Part shown: positions 28,498-38,251 of the stretch, in pieces | Layout: each line of letters opens with the position of its first letter | How positions within the stretch are numbered: position 1 is the stretch's first letter | NCBI RefSeq assembly: GCF_004769665.1 | Contig: NZ_RQGG01000013.1 | Span: forward strand, 316,674 to 380,673 | Direction of reading: 5' to 3' | Source of the DNA: Leptospira kemamanensis | GTDB lineage: Bacteria > Spirochaetota > Leptospiria > Leptospirales > Leptospiraceae | Length of the DNA stretch: 64,000 nucleotides | Program-made: the position numbers and the translations under genes | Notes under the pieces: model-generated | What the model saw: only the letters and a program-made list of their open reading frames with translations | What the model was told of the DNA's origin: nothing | Database searches by the model: none

Positions 28498-31241
28498 ACG
28501 ATTATTTTCTCCAAATAGGTTATGTTTTGTTTCCCATTGTACTCATATGAAACTTTGTCCATAAGGGTTTCCATGAGATAAACGCCAAATCCTCCCTTTC
28601 GTTCGCCTTTCAAATTGGCTTCTACGGAAGGTTTCGGAACTTTTTTTCTGTCGAAGGGTTTGCCTTCATCTACGAGAATAATTTTTAACTTATCGCCCAT
28701 CAGTTCAAATTTACATTCAAACTTTGGATTTTGAAGTTCTGTATCTTTGTAACTATGCATCACAATATTAGTGGCTGCTTCATCCAAAGATATTAAGATG
28801 TCATCAAAGGCAAAAGGTTTTGTGATTTTTGATTCCAAATGTTCGGAAATAAAATCACGGAGTTTGGGAATTTCATTTGGATGTGCATCAAAAGACTTTA
28901 CCATTTCAAAACTCGTCACCTCTGCAAATTTTAAGATCATCACAGTAAAATCATCATATTGTTCTTCCGACCGAGAAAAGTCCCGAATGTCGTCATACAC
29001 GGATTCCACGATTTTTTGAGACGATTCATCCCGCCTTTGGATGATAAAGTCAATGAATCGCTCGAGTCCGTATTCTTCTCCATCGGGACTTTTTTCCTCA
29101 ATGGCTCCATCTGTATAAAAAACTAAAATATCGCCAGGTTCCAGTTGGATTTCTCCCCCCTGGTAGTTTGTATGAGGAACCACACCAAGTGGCGCCCCTT
29201 TTCCCTTTAGGAGTTCAAAACTCCCATCCTTTTTGATCCAAATTTGGTCATTGTGGCCAGCCGATGCAAACTTTAAGGTACGTGTTTTCCTTTGGTAATT
29301 CACAAGGAACAAGGTCACAAACATCCCGGATTGGGAATCTTCATAAATCAATTGGTTGGCACGAAAGAGGAGTTCAGAAGGAGAAAGATCGGTTGTACGA
29401 GAGAGAGTCCGGATGATGGAACTTGACATGGCCATAAAAATAGCAGCAGGTAAACTTTTCCCAGACACATCCGCCACAAGAAAGGAAAACTGTTCATCTC
29501 CAAAGGCATGGAAATCATAAAAATCACCTGATACTTCTTTGGCGGCGACAGACATGACTCCTAAATCAAAGAGTGGAGATTGGATGAGGGCATTGGGTAA
29601 AATATTGTTTTGGATCTTACGTGTGATTTCGATTTCTTTTTCGATCGATTTTTTTGTGATGATTTCTTGGTTGAGGCGTAAGTTCTCGTATGCTTTTGCT
29701 AAAGGAGAAGACAATGTTTTTAACATACGCAGATCCGTTTCATTAAACGAATGAGCGGAATGTTTTCCACTCACATACAAGGCCGCACGTAAATTGCCAC
29801 CTCTAGGAGCGATCGGTAAAATGAGAAAGTTTTTCTTCAGAGTGTAAAACTCGAGTTCCAAAAAGGATTCCTCTAGTTGTGGGGTAACCACTGCCATCCT
29901 AGGATTTCCAGATTCCATTAGGCTTAAAAACAAACGACTTTCAAACATGGGAAAAAAGGATTCACGAACAATCCCAAGTTGCCTAGCATAAACCTGGATT
30001 CTGTTTTTATTTTTTTCCTCGATAATGACCATTCCCGCATCTTCGCATGACAACTCTTTGGTGAGAATACTCAATGTTTTGGACATGAGTCCCAATTCGT
30101 CATGGGATTCAAGAACAGCCTGGCCTAAATCAAAAATGGATTCGAGTGTACTTAATTTTTGTTTGAGTTCGAGGTTTGTGATGTTTAGGTTTTCTAAAAG
30201 TCTTGTTTTTTGAATGGCAACTGCACAAGCACTCGAAAAGGATAAAAACGTATCGATATCATCTTGGCTAAAATTATTCCGATCAATGGTATTGATTGCC
30301 TCAATGACACCAATGACCTCGTCTCCCACAATCAGAGGACTTGCCAAAATATTGCGAGTTACAAAATTAGAAGCCTTGTCTACATCACGAAATACCCGAT
30401 CATCATTTTGTGCATCATTGATGATCATGGGTTGTTTCGTCACAGCCACAGTTCCCGCAATTCCCTGTCCCACAGGAACTTTGATTTTGGAAACCTCTTC
30501 TCGTTTTTCACCTGTAACCGTATGAAATAACAAAAACTCTTTCTTTTCATCTAATAAAAGTAAGGAACTAGCTTCTGTACGAAACACTGATTTGGCAGAT
30601 TCCATCACCATCACAAGTACATGTTCCAAATCAACACTAGTATTGATGAGAACAGCGACACGAATGATTTCTTCTAAAAAGTATTGCAGCCGGTTATTAT
30701 TATTGTGGATGTTCGCATTGTCGATGAGAAGTAAAACGGAAGTGGCTAAGGAATTAAAAAACTGTGGTTCTTCTTCCGAAAAAACAGTGTCCTTAAACAG
30801 CGCATTTAAATTGGCACTAAAATAATTAATGAGATCTAAATCTTGTTCGGAAAAATTCTGAAAATGTTTGATGCCTTCTAAAACCAAAACACCAAGCGAC
30901 ATGTCTCCCAGCTCATCTCCCAAATAACACGCGATATACGACTCCGAAACGGGAGCATCATTTGGATTGATGTGAGTTCCTTTTTTGACTAAGATACTTT
31001 TTTTGGATTTGAAAACATGTTTTGCAATCAAAGCCGCATTGGCTTTATCTTGCATAAGACCAATCTGACTTAAATTTCCCCGTTCATTTCGTACGTAGAT
31101 GGCCGCTGCTTTTGCGGAAACAAAACGTTTGGCTTGTCCTAATATGAAATGGTATACATCATCGAGTTCTGATGAGGAGGAAAGATAGAATCCGCCATCT
31201 TTGTTTTTTAAGATAATTGGCGGAAGGGAATTTGGTTTCAA
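28494..31241 (-). CDS. GAF-containing PP2C (RsbU/SpoIIE) phosphatase fused to an RsbW-type kinase
   Basis: 915 residues, no transmembrane helices. Three GAF-like domains (~20-165, ~195-345 with TSVDLEHVLVMVMESA, ~370-520), a short helical linker, a SpoIIE/PP2C phosphatase (~560-755: EVSGDFYDF, LVADVSGKSLPAAIFMA, FASAGHNDQIW, FYTDGAIEE) and a C-terminal GHKL ATPase like RsbW/SpoIIAB (~780-915: DEAATNIVMHSYKD, GGFGVYLMETLMD). The chain thus carries both the phosphatase and the likely serine kinase for the STAS protein encoded next, making a compact partner switch driven by GAF-sensed small molecules. It lies 4 bases after the coiled-coil gene. Confidence 0.9.
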   Translation of the reverse strand: MKPNSLPPIILKNKDGGFYLSSSSELDDVYHFILGQAKRFVSAKAAAIYVRNERGNLSQIGLMQDKANAALIAKHVFKSKKSILVKKGTHINPNDAPVSESYIACYLGDELGDMSLGVLVLEGIKHFQNFSEQDLDLINYFSANLNALFKDTVFSEEEPQFFNSLATSVLLLIDNANIHNNNNRLQYFLEEIIRVAVLINTSVDLEHVLVMVMESAKSVFRTEASSLLLLDEKKEFLLFHTVTGEKREEVSKIKVPVGQGIAGTVAVTKQPMIINDAQNDDRVFRDVDKASNFVTRNILASPLIVGDEVIGVIEAINTIDRNNFSQDDIDTFLSFSSACAVAIQKTRLLENLNITNLELKQKLSTLESIFDLGQAVLESHDELGLMSKTLSILTKELSCEDAGMVIIEEKNKNRIQVYARQLGIVRESFFPMFESRLFLSLMESGNPRMAVVTPQLEESFLELEFYTLKKNFLILPIAPRGGNLRAALYVSGKHSAHSFNETDLRMLKTLSSPLAKAYENLRLNQEIITKKSIEKEIEITRKIQNNILPNALIQSPLFDLGVMSVAAKEVSGDFYDFHAFGDEQFSFLVADVSGKSLPAAIFMAMSSSIIRTLSRTTDLSPSELLFRANQLIYEDSQSGMFVTLFLVNYQRKTRTLKFASAGHNDQIWIKKDGSFELLKGKGAPLGVVPHTNYQGGEIQLEPGDILVFYTDGAIEEKSPDGEEYGLERFIDFIIQRRDESSQKIVESVYDDIRDFSRSEEQYDDFTVMILKFAEVTSFEMVKSFDAHPNEIPKLRDFISEHLESKITKPFAFDDILISLDEAATNIVMHSYKDTELQNPKFECKFELMGDKLKIILVDEGKPFDRKKVPKPSVEANLKGERKGGFGVYLMETLMDKVSYEYNGKQNITYLEKIIV

Positions 31242-31245
31242 TGGT

Positions 31246-31557
31246 TTAATCTTTGCTAAACTTTAAAGATTCTTCTCTCAGTTTACGATTGGCATCTTCA
31301 AGGGATTTGATTTTATCAAAGGCTGACATGAGTTCGTCACGACTTAAATTGGAAACCATTGTACTTGCTTCCACAGTTTCTTTTGCTTGCCTAAGTTCTA
31401 CTCGTGAGTAATCGATGATTTGTTCATACATACGAATGATTTCATCTGCATTAGCTAATTCTTGTTCATTGAGTCTAAGAACTTTTTCATACCCTTTGAT
31501 GATATCCGATTGGATTTTCAATTTTTTAGTGAGTTCTTCTACCGTATCTTGTCCCAT
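31246..31557 (-). CDS. Small coiled-coil protein of unknown function
   Basis: 103 residues, almost entirely charged heptad-like helix (for example KLKIQSDIIKGYEKVL, ELANADEIIRMYEQII, DKIKSLEDANRKLREE). No signal peptide or membrane segment. It is the first gene of the partner-switch group, 4 bases before the phosphatase-kinase gene, and probably acts with it as an adaptor or dimerisation partner. That role is inferred only from position. Confidence 0.7.
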   Translation of the reverse strand: MGQDTVEELTKKLKIQSDIIKGYEKVLRLNEQELANADEIIRMYEQIIDYSRVELRQAKETVEASTMVSNLSRDELMSAFDKIKSLEDANRKLREESLKFSKD

Positions 31558-31592
31558 AAAATCTCTGGTTCCTTAGCCATTTTGGGATTCTG

Positions 31593-31598
31593 TTGACA
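31593..31598 (+). promoter_or_regulatory. TTGACA -35-like box upstream of tRNA-Ala
   Basis: A perfect TTGACA sits 35 bases before the tRNA-Ala 5' end. I could not find a good TATAAT-like -10 at 16-18 bases spacing, so this is only a candidate. Confidence 0.25.
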
Positions 31599-31632
31599 GA
31601 CAAACGCAGTCTCTCACCTTGGATTAGCACAA

Positions 31633-31705
<73 letters not shown>

Positions 31706-31819
31706 AAATCCCTCCCGAGATTTCAGCGTTTGAACCCTTCCCTGTCAAATTCTTTTTCATTTGGTTAGGAGTTCACTTGATCATTCAGTGACCTTTTTCA
31801 ATCTATTCCATATTAGATT

Positions 31820-32359
31820 ATGGCTGTACGTAAAATATTAAAAATTGGGAATCCTCTCCTTCGTCAAACGAGCGAAGATGTCACAGAATCCGAAATCCAA
31901 ACAAAAGATTTCAAAAAATTGATTCGAGATATGTTTGAAACCATGCGCCATGCGGATGGTGTGGGTCTTGCCGCCCCACAAATTGGTGTTTTGAAAAAAT
32001 TGGTGGTCGTCGGCCAAGAAGATGACAACGAACGTTATCCTGGAACCCCAGAAGTTCCAAACCAAATCATCCTCAATCCAGAAATCACCCCACTAGCTCC
32101 TCCGGGAGATGGGTTTTGGGAAGGTTGTCTTTCTGTGCCTGGAATGCGTGGGTATGTAGAACGACCGAATAAAATCCGTATGAAATGGCGGGATGAAAAC
32201 TACGAGGAACACGACGAAATCATAGAAGGATACCGAGCCATCGTATTACAACATGAATGTGACCATTTGTTTGGTGTATTGTACGTGGATCGCTTGAAAA
32301 GCACCAAGTTATTTGGTTTCAATGAAGACATTGATACTGCAGGAAAATTGTTAGATTAA
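31820..32359 (+). CDS. def: Peptide deformylase
   Basis: 179 residues with all three deformylase motifs: [18 protein letters not shown] and QHECDHLFG, in which the Cys and two His bind the metal and Glu is catalytic. It removes the formyl group from new proteins in the cytoplasm. Starts at ATG 31820 without an obvious strong ribosome site. Downstream is the RND transporter after 45 bases containing a hairpin. Confidence 0.95.
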   Translation: MAVRKILKIGNPLLRQTSEDVTESEIQTKDFKKLIRDMFETMRHADGVGLAAPQIGVLKKLVVVGQEDDNERYPGTPEVPNQIILNPEITPLAPPGDGFWEGCLSVPGMRGYVERPNKIRMKWRDENYEEHDEIIEGYRAIVLQHECDHLFGVLYVDRLKSTKLFGFNEDIDTAGKLLD

Positions 32360-32377
32360 ATTAAGATCGTTTTGGTT

Positions 32378-32400
32378 TGCAAGTGAGTTCTTGCAGGAGA
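32378..32400 (+). promoter_or_regulatory. Hairpin abutting the ribosome site of the RND gene
   Basis: TGCAAG (32378-32383) and CTTGCA (32390-32395) pair around a 6-base loop; the 3' arm runs straight into AGGAGA (32395-32400), the ribosome site of the gene starting at 32405. No T-run follows, so it is not a terminator; it may modulate translation. Confidence 0.3.
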
Positions 32401-32404
32401 TTCC

Positions 32405-35400
32405 ATGGGTTCATCCATCGTTCAGTATTTTCTTTCTAAAAGTTTATTCGTAAACCTATTAACGGTTCTTATCATCTTAGTTGGTGGTTTTACTGCAGCT
32501 ACGATGAATCGAGAAGCATTTCCCAATATCAATTTTGATATAGTCAGTGTGACTACGATTTACCCAGGGGCTGCTCCTGCTGATGTAGAAAAACTGGTCA
32601 CCAAACCATTAGAAGACGCCATCAAAGAAGTGGATGGTATCAAAGAGTTTCGTTCGGCATCCTTAGAGAATCGATCTGGAATCATCATCACCATCGATCC
32701 CAATACAAAAAACACACAAAAAGTAGTAGATGATTTAAAATCAGCTATTGATCGCATCCAAGACTTACCAACGGATGCAGAAGACCCTATTGTGACGGAG
32801 ATCACCACCGCAAGACAACCCGTCATTGAAATTCACCTTTCTTCCAACTTAAAAGAGGGAAAACCTGTTTTAAGTGCAAAAGAACTGAGAGACCAAGCGA
32901 AAATCTTAGAAGAGAAACTGAAAGATCTCCCGTCTGTAGCAAGAATCACAAAACGTGGATGGCGAGAAAGAGAAATGAAGGTGGACTTAGATCCAGACAA
33001 ACTCCGAAGTATGTCTCTCTCATCCACACAAGTGATCAATGCTCTACGCCTTCGGAATATCAATTTCCCAGGTGGAAACATCAATGAAAAAACAAGAGAA
33101 ATCATTGTACGCACTGTCGGTGAATTTGATACAGCAGAAGAAATTGAAAATGTGTTCATTCGTACAAATGATGCCGGTCGTTCCGTTCGAATCCGAGATG
33201 TAGCTCGAGTCACAGAAGGGTTTGAAGACTCGGAATACCTAGATAAATCCAATGGAAACATTGCGATTGCTCTCACCGTGATCAAACGAGAAAAGGCTGA
33301 TGCCATTTCTGTTGTAGATGATTCTAAAAAAGTAGTTGAAAGTTTTATCAAATCCTCAAACGGAACCATCAAACATGCGTTTGTAAATGATTTATCGAAA
33401 TACATCCGAAGACGTCTGGGTGTCTTAACATCCAATGCAATCTCAGGCCTTATCCTTGTGACTGCCTCCCTATTTGTATTCCTCGGATGGCGAATGGCTC
33501 TCATGACAGCACTCGGAATTCCGATCTCCATTGCCATGACCTTTGTAGCCATGAATTACATGGGTCTTACGTTAAACCTAATTTCCATGATGGGACTCAT
33601 CATCGTCGTGGGAATTTTAGTGGATGATGCCATCATCATCTGTGAAAACGTTTACCGCCATTTGGAAATGGGAGAAGAACCATTTGAAGCAGCAATGCGT
33701 GGGACAAGCGAAGTTCTAGCACCTGTTACAGCAACGGTAACAACAACCATCGCTGCTTTTGGTCCTATGTTGTTTATGACAGGGATTTTTGGAAAATTCA
33801 TCCACTCCATTCCACTTGTTGTCATCCTTTCCCTTTGTAGCTCCTTGTTTGAAGCTTTTTTTATGTTACCGTCTCACTTATATGATGTGAGTAAAGCGGG
33901 TGATATGAAGGGAGAAGTAAAAGAAGAATCACACTGGTTTCTCCGATTCAAAGAAAAAACCTATCTCCCCCTCTTACGTTTTGCCCTCTCAAACCGTTGG
34001 AAAATGGTGGGACTGCTTCTCGGACTTTTTGTGTTTTCCCTTGCCATCCAAGCCAAATTTGGAAAATTCAAACTCTTTCCTGGAGCCATCGAAACCTTCC
34101 AAATTCGTGTCACAGCTGAAACCGGTTTAAATTTAGAAGAAACAGATCGTTTCATTCGAGCCATCGAACATTCAATCGCCAAACTACCGGAAGGTGAGGT
34201 TGAAAACTTCATCTCACGAGTGGGGATCATTCAAAAAGACCCGAACGACCCATTCACCAAACGTGGAAAAAACTATGCACAAGTTATGGTTTATCTCACA
34301 CCCGATGACAACCGCGAACGTTCGACAGAAAAAATCATCGAAGTTGTGCGTGAAAATTCTAAATATTTGCTAAATGATAAGTCCCTTGCCTTACTCGAAG
34401 AAAAATTAGCCAAAGAAAAACTGGATCAAAAACTAGAGGAAAAAATCCAAATCGATCCCATTCCCAGTGAGTTTTTACCCCTCAAAGGAAAACTCGTCAA
34501 TTTAGAGTTTGAAAAACTCGCTGGAGGTCCTCCCGTTGGAAAACCAGTGGCCATTGAGATCAAAGGGGATGATTTTGCCACCTTACTCAAAATTGGTGCT
34601 GAATACAAGGAAGCCCTCGCCAAAATCAAAGGTGTCACTGATATTGGGGATGATTTTAACGAAGGAAAAGATGAAATCAGAGTTTCAGTGGATGAAGCCC
34701 TTGCGTCTTTTGCTGGAGTGAGTGTTCAAACCGTTTCCCTAGCGATTAACACTGCCTTACAAGGAACTGTTTCCACAAAAATCAAACGTGCCGATGAAGA
34801 AGTGGATGTGCGTGTTCGTTTCCCCGAAGAATATAGGTCTTCCCTCACCCATTTGAATAAAGTGTATGTGAATAACCTCACAGGAAACCTAATTCCTGTT
34901 TCACGACTGACAAGTTATGACAGAAATCCAGGACGAGCGTCTATCAATCACTTGGATGGAAAACGTCTCCTTACAGTCACTTCCAATATTGATGAAACAA
35001 TTTCTACATCCAGGCAGGTCAATTTAGAAGCCAAACAACTCACAGAAGGCATTATAACCAAATACCCTGGGTATTCGGTTCGGTTCTCTGGAGAAAACAA
35101 AGACACGGAAGAATCGATGGCCTCTCTTGGGCGAGCTTTCCTTGTTGGACTTCTCATCATCTATATGATCCTAGCTTCCCTATTTCGGTCGTTAGCGCAA
35201 CCACTCATTGTGATGAGTGCCATTCCGTTTGCTGTGATCGGTGTGATTTTTGCCTTTTTAGTGCATGGACAACCCTTCTCCTTTTTGGCCTTCCTTGGAA
35301 TCATTGGACTTGCGGGGGTAGTCGTGAACGACTCCATTGTGCTCGTGGATTGTGCAAACCAACTCAGGATTGAAGACCCTTCCAAATCCACCTTTGATTT

Positions 35401-35659
35401 GTTAGTGGAAGCAGGAAGCATTCGCCTGCGTGCGGTATTGTTAACAACAGTGACAACGGTTTTAGGTTTACTGCCAACAGCTTATGGAATCGGAGGAAAA
35501 GATCCATTCCTCGTTCCCATGGCCCTTGCGTTTGGTTGGGGACTCGCCTTTGCCACTTTTATCACGCTCATTATGGTGCCGGTATTTTATCTCAACTTGT
35601 ATATGTTTCGAGATTCGTTTGCTCTCAAATTGAAAAATCGAAAACAAAGATTTACCTAA
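32405..35659 (+). CDS. RND superfamily efflux transporter (AcrB-like)
   Basis: 1084 residues, the usual RND layout: TM1 ([16 protein letters not shown]), a porter/docking domain, the TM2-TM6 block with [19 protein letters not shown] (proton-relay TM4 Asp pair), a second porter domain (~560-870) and the TM7-TM12 block with [20 protein letters not shown] and the final TM. It would export drugs, metals or lipids using the proton gradient. No periplasmic adaptor (MFP) or TolC-like channel gene is adjacent, so partners must be elsewhere. An acidic-basic helix (~655-690, [22 protein letters not shown]) is inserted in the second porter region, which is unusual. Confidence 0.92.
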   Translation: MGSSIVQYFLSKSLFVNLLTVLIILVGGFTAATMNREAFPNINFDIVSVTTIYPGAAPADVEKLVTKPLEDAIKEVDGIKEFRSASLENRSGIIITIDPNTKNTQKVVDDLKSAIDRIQDLPTDAEDPIVTEITTARQPVIEIHLSSNLKEGKPVLSAKELRDQAKILEEKLKDLPSVARITKRGWREREMKVDLDPDKLRSMSLSSTQVINALRLRNINFPGGNINEKTREIIVRTVGEFDTAEEIENVFIRTNDAGRSVRIRDVARVTEGFEDSEYLDKSNGNIAIALTVIKREKADAISVVDDSKKVVESFIKSSNGTIKHAFVNDLSKYIRRRLGVLTSNAISGLILVTASLFVFLGWRMALMTALGIPISIAMTFVAMNYMGLTLNLISMMGLIIVVGILVDDAIIICENVYRHLEMGEEPFEAAMRGTSEVLAPVTATVTTTIAAFGPMLFMTGIFGKFIHSIPLVVILSLCSSLFEAFFMLPSHLYDVSKAGDMKGEVKEESHWFLRFKEKTYLPLLRFALSNRWKMVGLLLGLFVFSLAIQAKFGKFKLFPGAIETFQIRVTAETGLNLEETDRFIRAIEHSIAKLPEGEVENFISRVGIIQKDPNDPFTKRGKNYAQVMVYLTPDDNRERSTEKIIEVVRENSKYLLNDKSLALLEEKLAKEKLDQKLEEKIQIDPIPSEFLPLKGKLVNLEFEKLAGGPPVGKPVAIEIKGDDFATLLKIGAEYKEALAKIKGVTDIGDDFNEGKDEIRVSVDEALASFAGVSVQTVSLAINTALQGTVSTKIKRADEEVDVRVRFPEEYRSSLTHLNKVYVNNLTGNLIPVSRLTSYDRNPGRASINHLDGKRLLTVTSNIDETISTSRQVNLEAKQLTEGIITKYPGYSVRFSGENKDTEESMASLGRAFLVGLLIIYMILASLFRSLAQPLIVMSAIPFAVIGVIFAFLVHGQPFSFLAFLGIIGLAGVVVNDSIVLVDCANQLRIEDPSKSTFDLLVEAGSIRLRAVLLTTVTTVLGLLPTAYGIGGKDPFLVPMALAFGWGLAFATFITLIMVPVFYLNLYMFRDSFALKLKNRKQRFT

Positions 35660-35666
35660 AGAGAGT

Positions 35667-36857
35667 TTAGTCTTTTTGGTCGTTTAGAACTTCGGAAAGG
35701 GTTACGAATTTGTAACCCTTCTCTTTCATCCTTTCAATGAAAGTAGGAAGGATATAAATCAATTTGTCAAATTTACGGGGACCACCGAGGTGCATGAGGA
35801 TGATGGCTCCATTCATTCCATTGGGATCTGCTTTTTCCCAATTCTCGAGAAAGGTAAGTGTTTCCTCACCCGTTTTATAGTGAGGATTTTTGACCACTTC
35901 CTTTTTGCCTTTGGAAGTTTTTTTATACAGAAATTGTTTGCTGATATAATCGGGTAAGTCGAGAGATCCTTTGGCATTATTCGACCACATAATATGATCT
36001 GTATAGCCAAGGCTTGCATGGGCATCTAAAATCAATTGGCTAAGAGCTCCATAAGGCAAACGATAATACTTCTTTAACTCTTGTTTTGTGAGCGAATGAA
36101 ATGTATCTTCCACTCGTTTGAGTTCTTCCGCCATACGAGGGAGATCAAGTACCGACTTAGATAAATATTCGAGTACCATTCGTTTTTTTAAGGAGGTTTC
36201 GGTAACTGATCGTTGGTAGTTAAAATGAGACCAGGTATGGTTCCCAAATTCCACTGAACCTGTTTTTGCCATTCGTTTGATGTAATCTAAGTTTTGTCTG
36301 ATAAAAAAAGATCCATTGATGTCAGAAGGCCTTTCATTGGATAAAAACAAAGTCACTTTTATTTTATGTTCTTTGATGTAATTGTAAAGGACAGGGAGTT
36401 CTTCCCCTGTTGCCAAGTCGAAGGTCAAAGCAATTTCTTTATGAGCTTCGTTACCTCGTAGGATATTACGACCTTTGGTATTTTGACTTACTTCTTTCAG
36501 GAATTCAATATTCTCTTCTACTTGTTTGGCAAGTTCGGCATCGGGTTCGGTATCCCCAGCCAAGGCATTTTCTTCCCTAAGTTGTTCTTGGTACATCAAG
36601 GAAAAAAGGGACTGCTCGAGTTCGCGAAGGTTTCGTTCTTTTTCTTTTACCTCAGATTCGAGTTTGGTCACACTGAGGCTCAAATACAAAAGATAGCCAC
36701 AGAGTACAAGGACAGTTGCACCAACAAATGATAAAGCAGAGATAAAAGCGAAACGACGGAGTTTTTTAGCAAATAACCGATCTTTCTCGATGTCCTTAGA
36801 AAGTTCGTGGACGATGTCCTGGATTTCTTTCTCTTCGTTTGTCGGATCGAGTGACAT
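35667..36857 (-). CDS. Membrane-anchored NodB-type polysaccharide deacetylase homologue
   Basis: 396 residues. A charged cytoplasmic N-terminus, one transmembrane helix (~38-60, FISALSFVGATVLVLCGYLLYL), a coiled-coil (~62-115), then a periplasmic NodB domain. Its metal-binding motif 2 is intact (NHTWSH, His207 and His211). Motif 1, normally TFDDG, reads TFDLATG: the catalytic-base Asp147 remains but the second Asp, a metal ligand, is Leu. The Arg motif (YYRLPYG) and the late LHLGG-type segment (ILMHLGG) are present. It may deacetylate peptidoglycan or another glycan, but the lost ligand makes activity doubtful. Convergent with the RND gene (7 bases). Confidence 0.85.
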   Translation of the reverse strand: MSLDPTNEEKEIQDIVHELSKDIEKDRLFAKKLRRFAFISALSFVGATVLVLCGYLLYLSLSVTKLESEVKEKERNLRELEQSLFSLMYQEQLREENALAGDTEPDAELAKQVEENIEFLKEVSQNTKGRNILRGNEAHKEIALTFDLATGEELPVLYNYIKEHKIKVTLFLSNERPSDINGSFFIRQNLDYIKRMAKTGSVEFGNHTWSHFNYQRSVTETSLKKRMVLEYLSKSVLDLPRMAEELKRVEDTFHSLTKQELKKYYRLPYGALSQLILDAHASLGYTDHIMWSNNAKGSLDLPDYISKQFLYKKTSKGKKEVVKNPHYKTGEETLTFLENWEKADPNGMNGAIILMHLGGPRKFDKLIYILPTFIERMKEKGYKFVTLSEVLNDQKD

Positions 36858-36892
36858 GTAGGTATGGCTTTCCTTAGTATCGATTATCGGAT

Positions 36893-36921
36893 GGGAGACA
36901 AGGGTTCTGTACTCGTCTCCC
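36893..36921. terminator. Hairpin between tyrS and the deacetylase gene
   Basis: GGGAGAC (36893-36899) and GTCTCCC (36915-36921) pair perfectly around a 15-base loop. It lies 7 bases past the tyrS stop on the minus strand. There is no clear T-run, so it is either a weak terminator or an RNA-processing structure. Confidence 0.4.
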
Positions 36922-36927
36922 CCCGCT

Positions 36928-38154
36928 TTAGGTTTTGATCTTTAAAAATTTCCCTTTCTTCCCTTGCCGGATCAGGTATTCCTTTCCCTGTTCCAAAACA
37001 AGTGTCGGATCGGTAATTTTTTCCTCATCCAAATACAATCCCCCCGCTTGGATGAGCCTACGGCCTTCCGAAACACTCGGAATGAATTTGAGTTGGGACA
37101 ACACATACACAAGAAGGGGTGGTTTTTCTGCAAAATAACTGGAGTCCAAATTTTCTGTTGGAATTTCGTCAGGAAGCGCTCTGTTTTTGGTATTGTGGAT
37201 GGCAGTCCATTCTTCCACGGCTTTCCGGTTCTCTTCCGTTGGATGGAGTTGGTCCATGATAAGGAGTGCTAGTTCCGTTTTGACTTCTTTTGGGTGAAGG
37301 GCCTTTGTACGAATTCCCTCTTTTCTTTTTTCCACCTCGGACATAGGAAGGTCTGTGAGCAGTTCAAAATAATTCCACATCAGATCATCTGAGATCGACA
37401 TAATTTTCCCATACATATCAATCGGTTTTTCAATGATGCCCACATAATTGCCAAGGGACTTGGACATTTTTTTTACACCGTCTAGACCAACTAATAGTGG
37501 CAAGGTGATAACGGCTTGCGGTTTTTGGCCGTATTCTCTTTGTAAGTCGCGGCCCACAAGCATATTGAACTTTTGGTCTGTTCCCCCAAGTTCGACGTCA
37601 GACTTCATGGCAACGGAATCATACCCTTGCACGAGTGGGTATAAAAACTCAATCATGGAAATCGGTGTGCCTGCTTTGTGTCGTTTGGTAAAATCATCAC
37701 GTTCTAACATTCGTGAGACCGTATACTTTGAGGTGAGAACAAGCACATCTTCGAATTTTAATTCCGAACACCAATGGGAATTGTAAAGGATACGAGTTTT
37801 CTTTGGGTCGAGGATTTTAAAGACTTGGGTTTGGTAGGTTTTGGAATTTTCCAATACCTCTTCTTTCGAGAGACGTTTGCGAGTTTCTGATTTTCCAGTG
37901 GGGTCACCAATCATGGCTGAAAAATCACCAAGCATAAAACATACATCATGACCCAAGTCTTGGAAATGTTTGAGTTTTCGGAGTAAAACAAAATGACCTA
38001 AGTGTAAGTCGGGTGCCGTCGGATCAAATCCTGCTTTGATGGTAAGGGATGGTTTGGATTTGATTTTTTCTAAAAGTTCCGCTTCGCTGATGATTTCAAC
38101 AGTGCCTCGGCGGATGGTTTCTAATTCTTGGTTCAATTCTCTTTCAGTTTTCAT
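36928..38154 (-). CDS. tyrS: Tyrosyl-tRNA synthetase
   Basis: 408 residues, class I synthetase of the bacterial TyrRS type. HIGH-type motif in [10 protein letters not shown], the KMSKS loop as [10 protein letters not shown], the tyrosine-pocket segment [14 protein letters not shown], and a C-terminal S4 RNA-binding domain ([19 protein letters not shown]). It charges tRNA-Tyr in the cytoplasm. It lies 70 bases upstream of the deacetylase, same strand, with a hairpin in between. Confidence 0.95.
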   Translation of the reverse strand: MKTERELNQELETIRRGTVEIISEAELLEKIKSKPSLTIKAGFDPTAPDLHLGHFVLLRKLKHFQDLGHDVCFMLGDFSAMIGDPTGKSETRKRLSKEEVLENSKTYQTQVFKILDPKKTRILYNSHWCSELKFEDVLVLTSKYTVSRMLERDDFTKRHKAGTPISMIEFLYPLVQGYDSVAMKSDVELGGTDQKFNMLVGRDLQREYGQKPQAVITLPLLVGLDGVKKMSKSLGNYVGIIEKPIDMYGKIMSISDDLMWNYFELLTDLPMSEVEKRKEGIRTKALHPKEVKTELALLIMDQLHPTEENRKAVEEWTAIHNTKNRALPDEIPTENLDSSYFAEKPPLLVYVLSQLKFIPSVSEGRRLIQAGGLYLDEEKITDPTLVLEQGKEYLIRQGKKGKFLKIKT

Positions 38155-38251
38155 AACAATTTCAAAAATTTTCGATGGTCGAAAAGGTGACTTTTGACAA
38201 CACTAACCTTAGAATCTCTATAGGCAACCACCAAAGTACGTAAAAACCCTT

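Noticed and set aside
32833..33552. A 239-codon open frame on the minus strand inside the RND gene.
   Set aside because: It is antisense to a clear transporter frame, rich in Arg/Ser as expected of a shadow, and has no domain or start signals.
36893..36921. The segment downstream of tyrS resembles the 3' end of a tRNA (GGGTTC...CGTCTCC).
   Set aside because: No D or anticodon arm can be drawn; it is explained as a simple hairpin.
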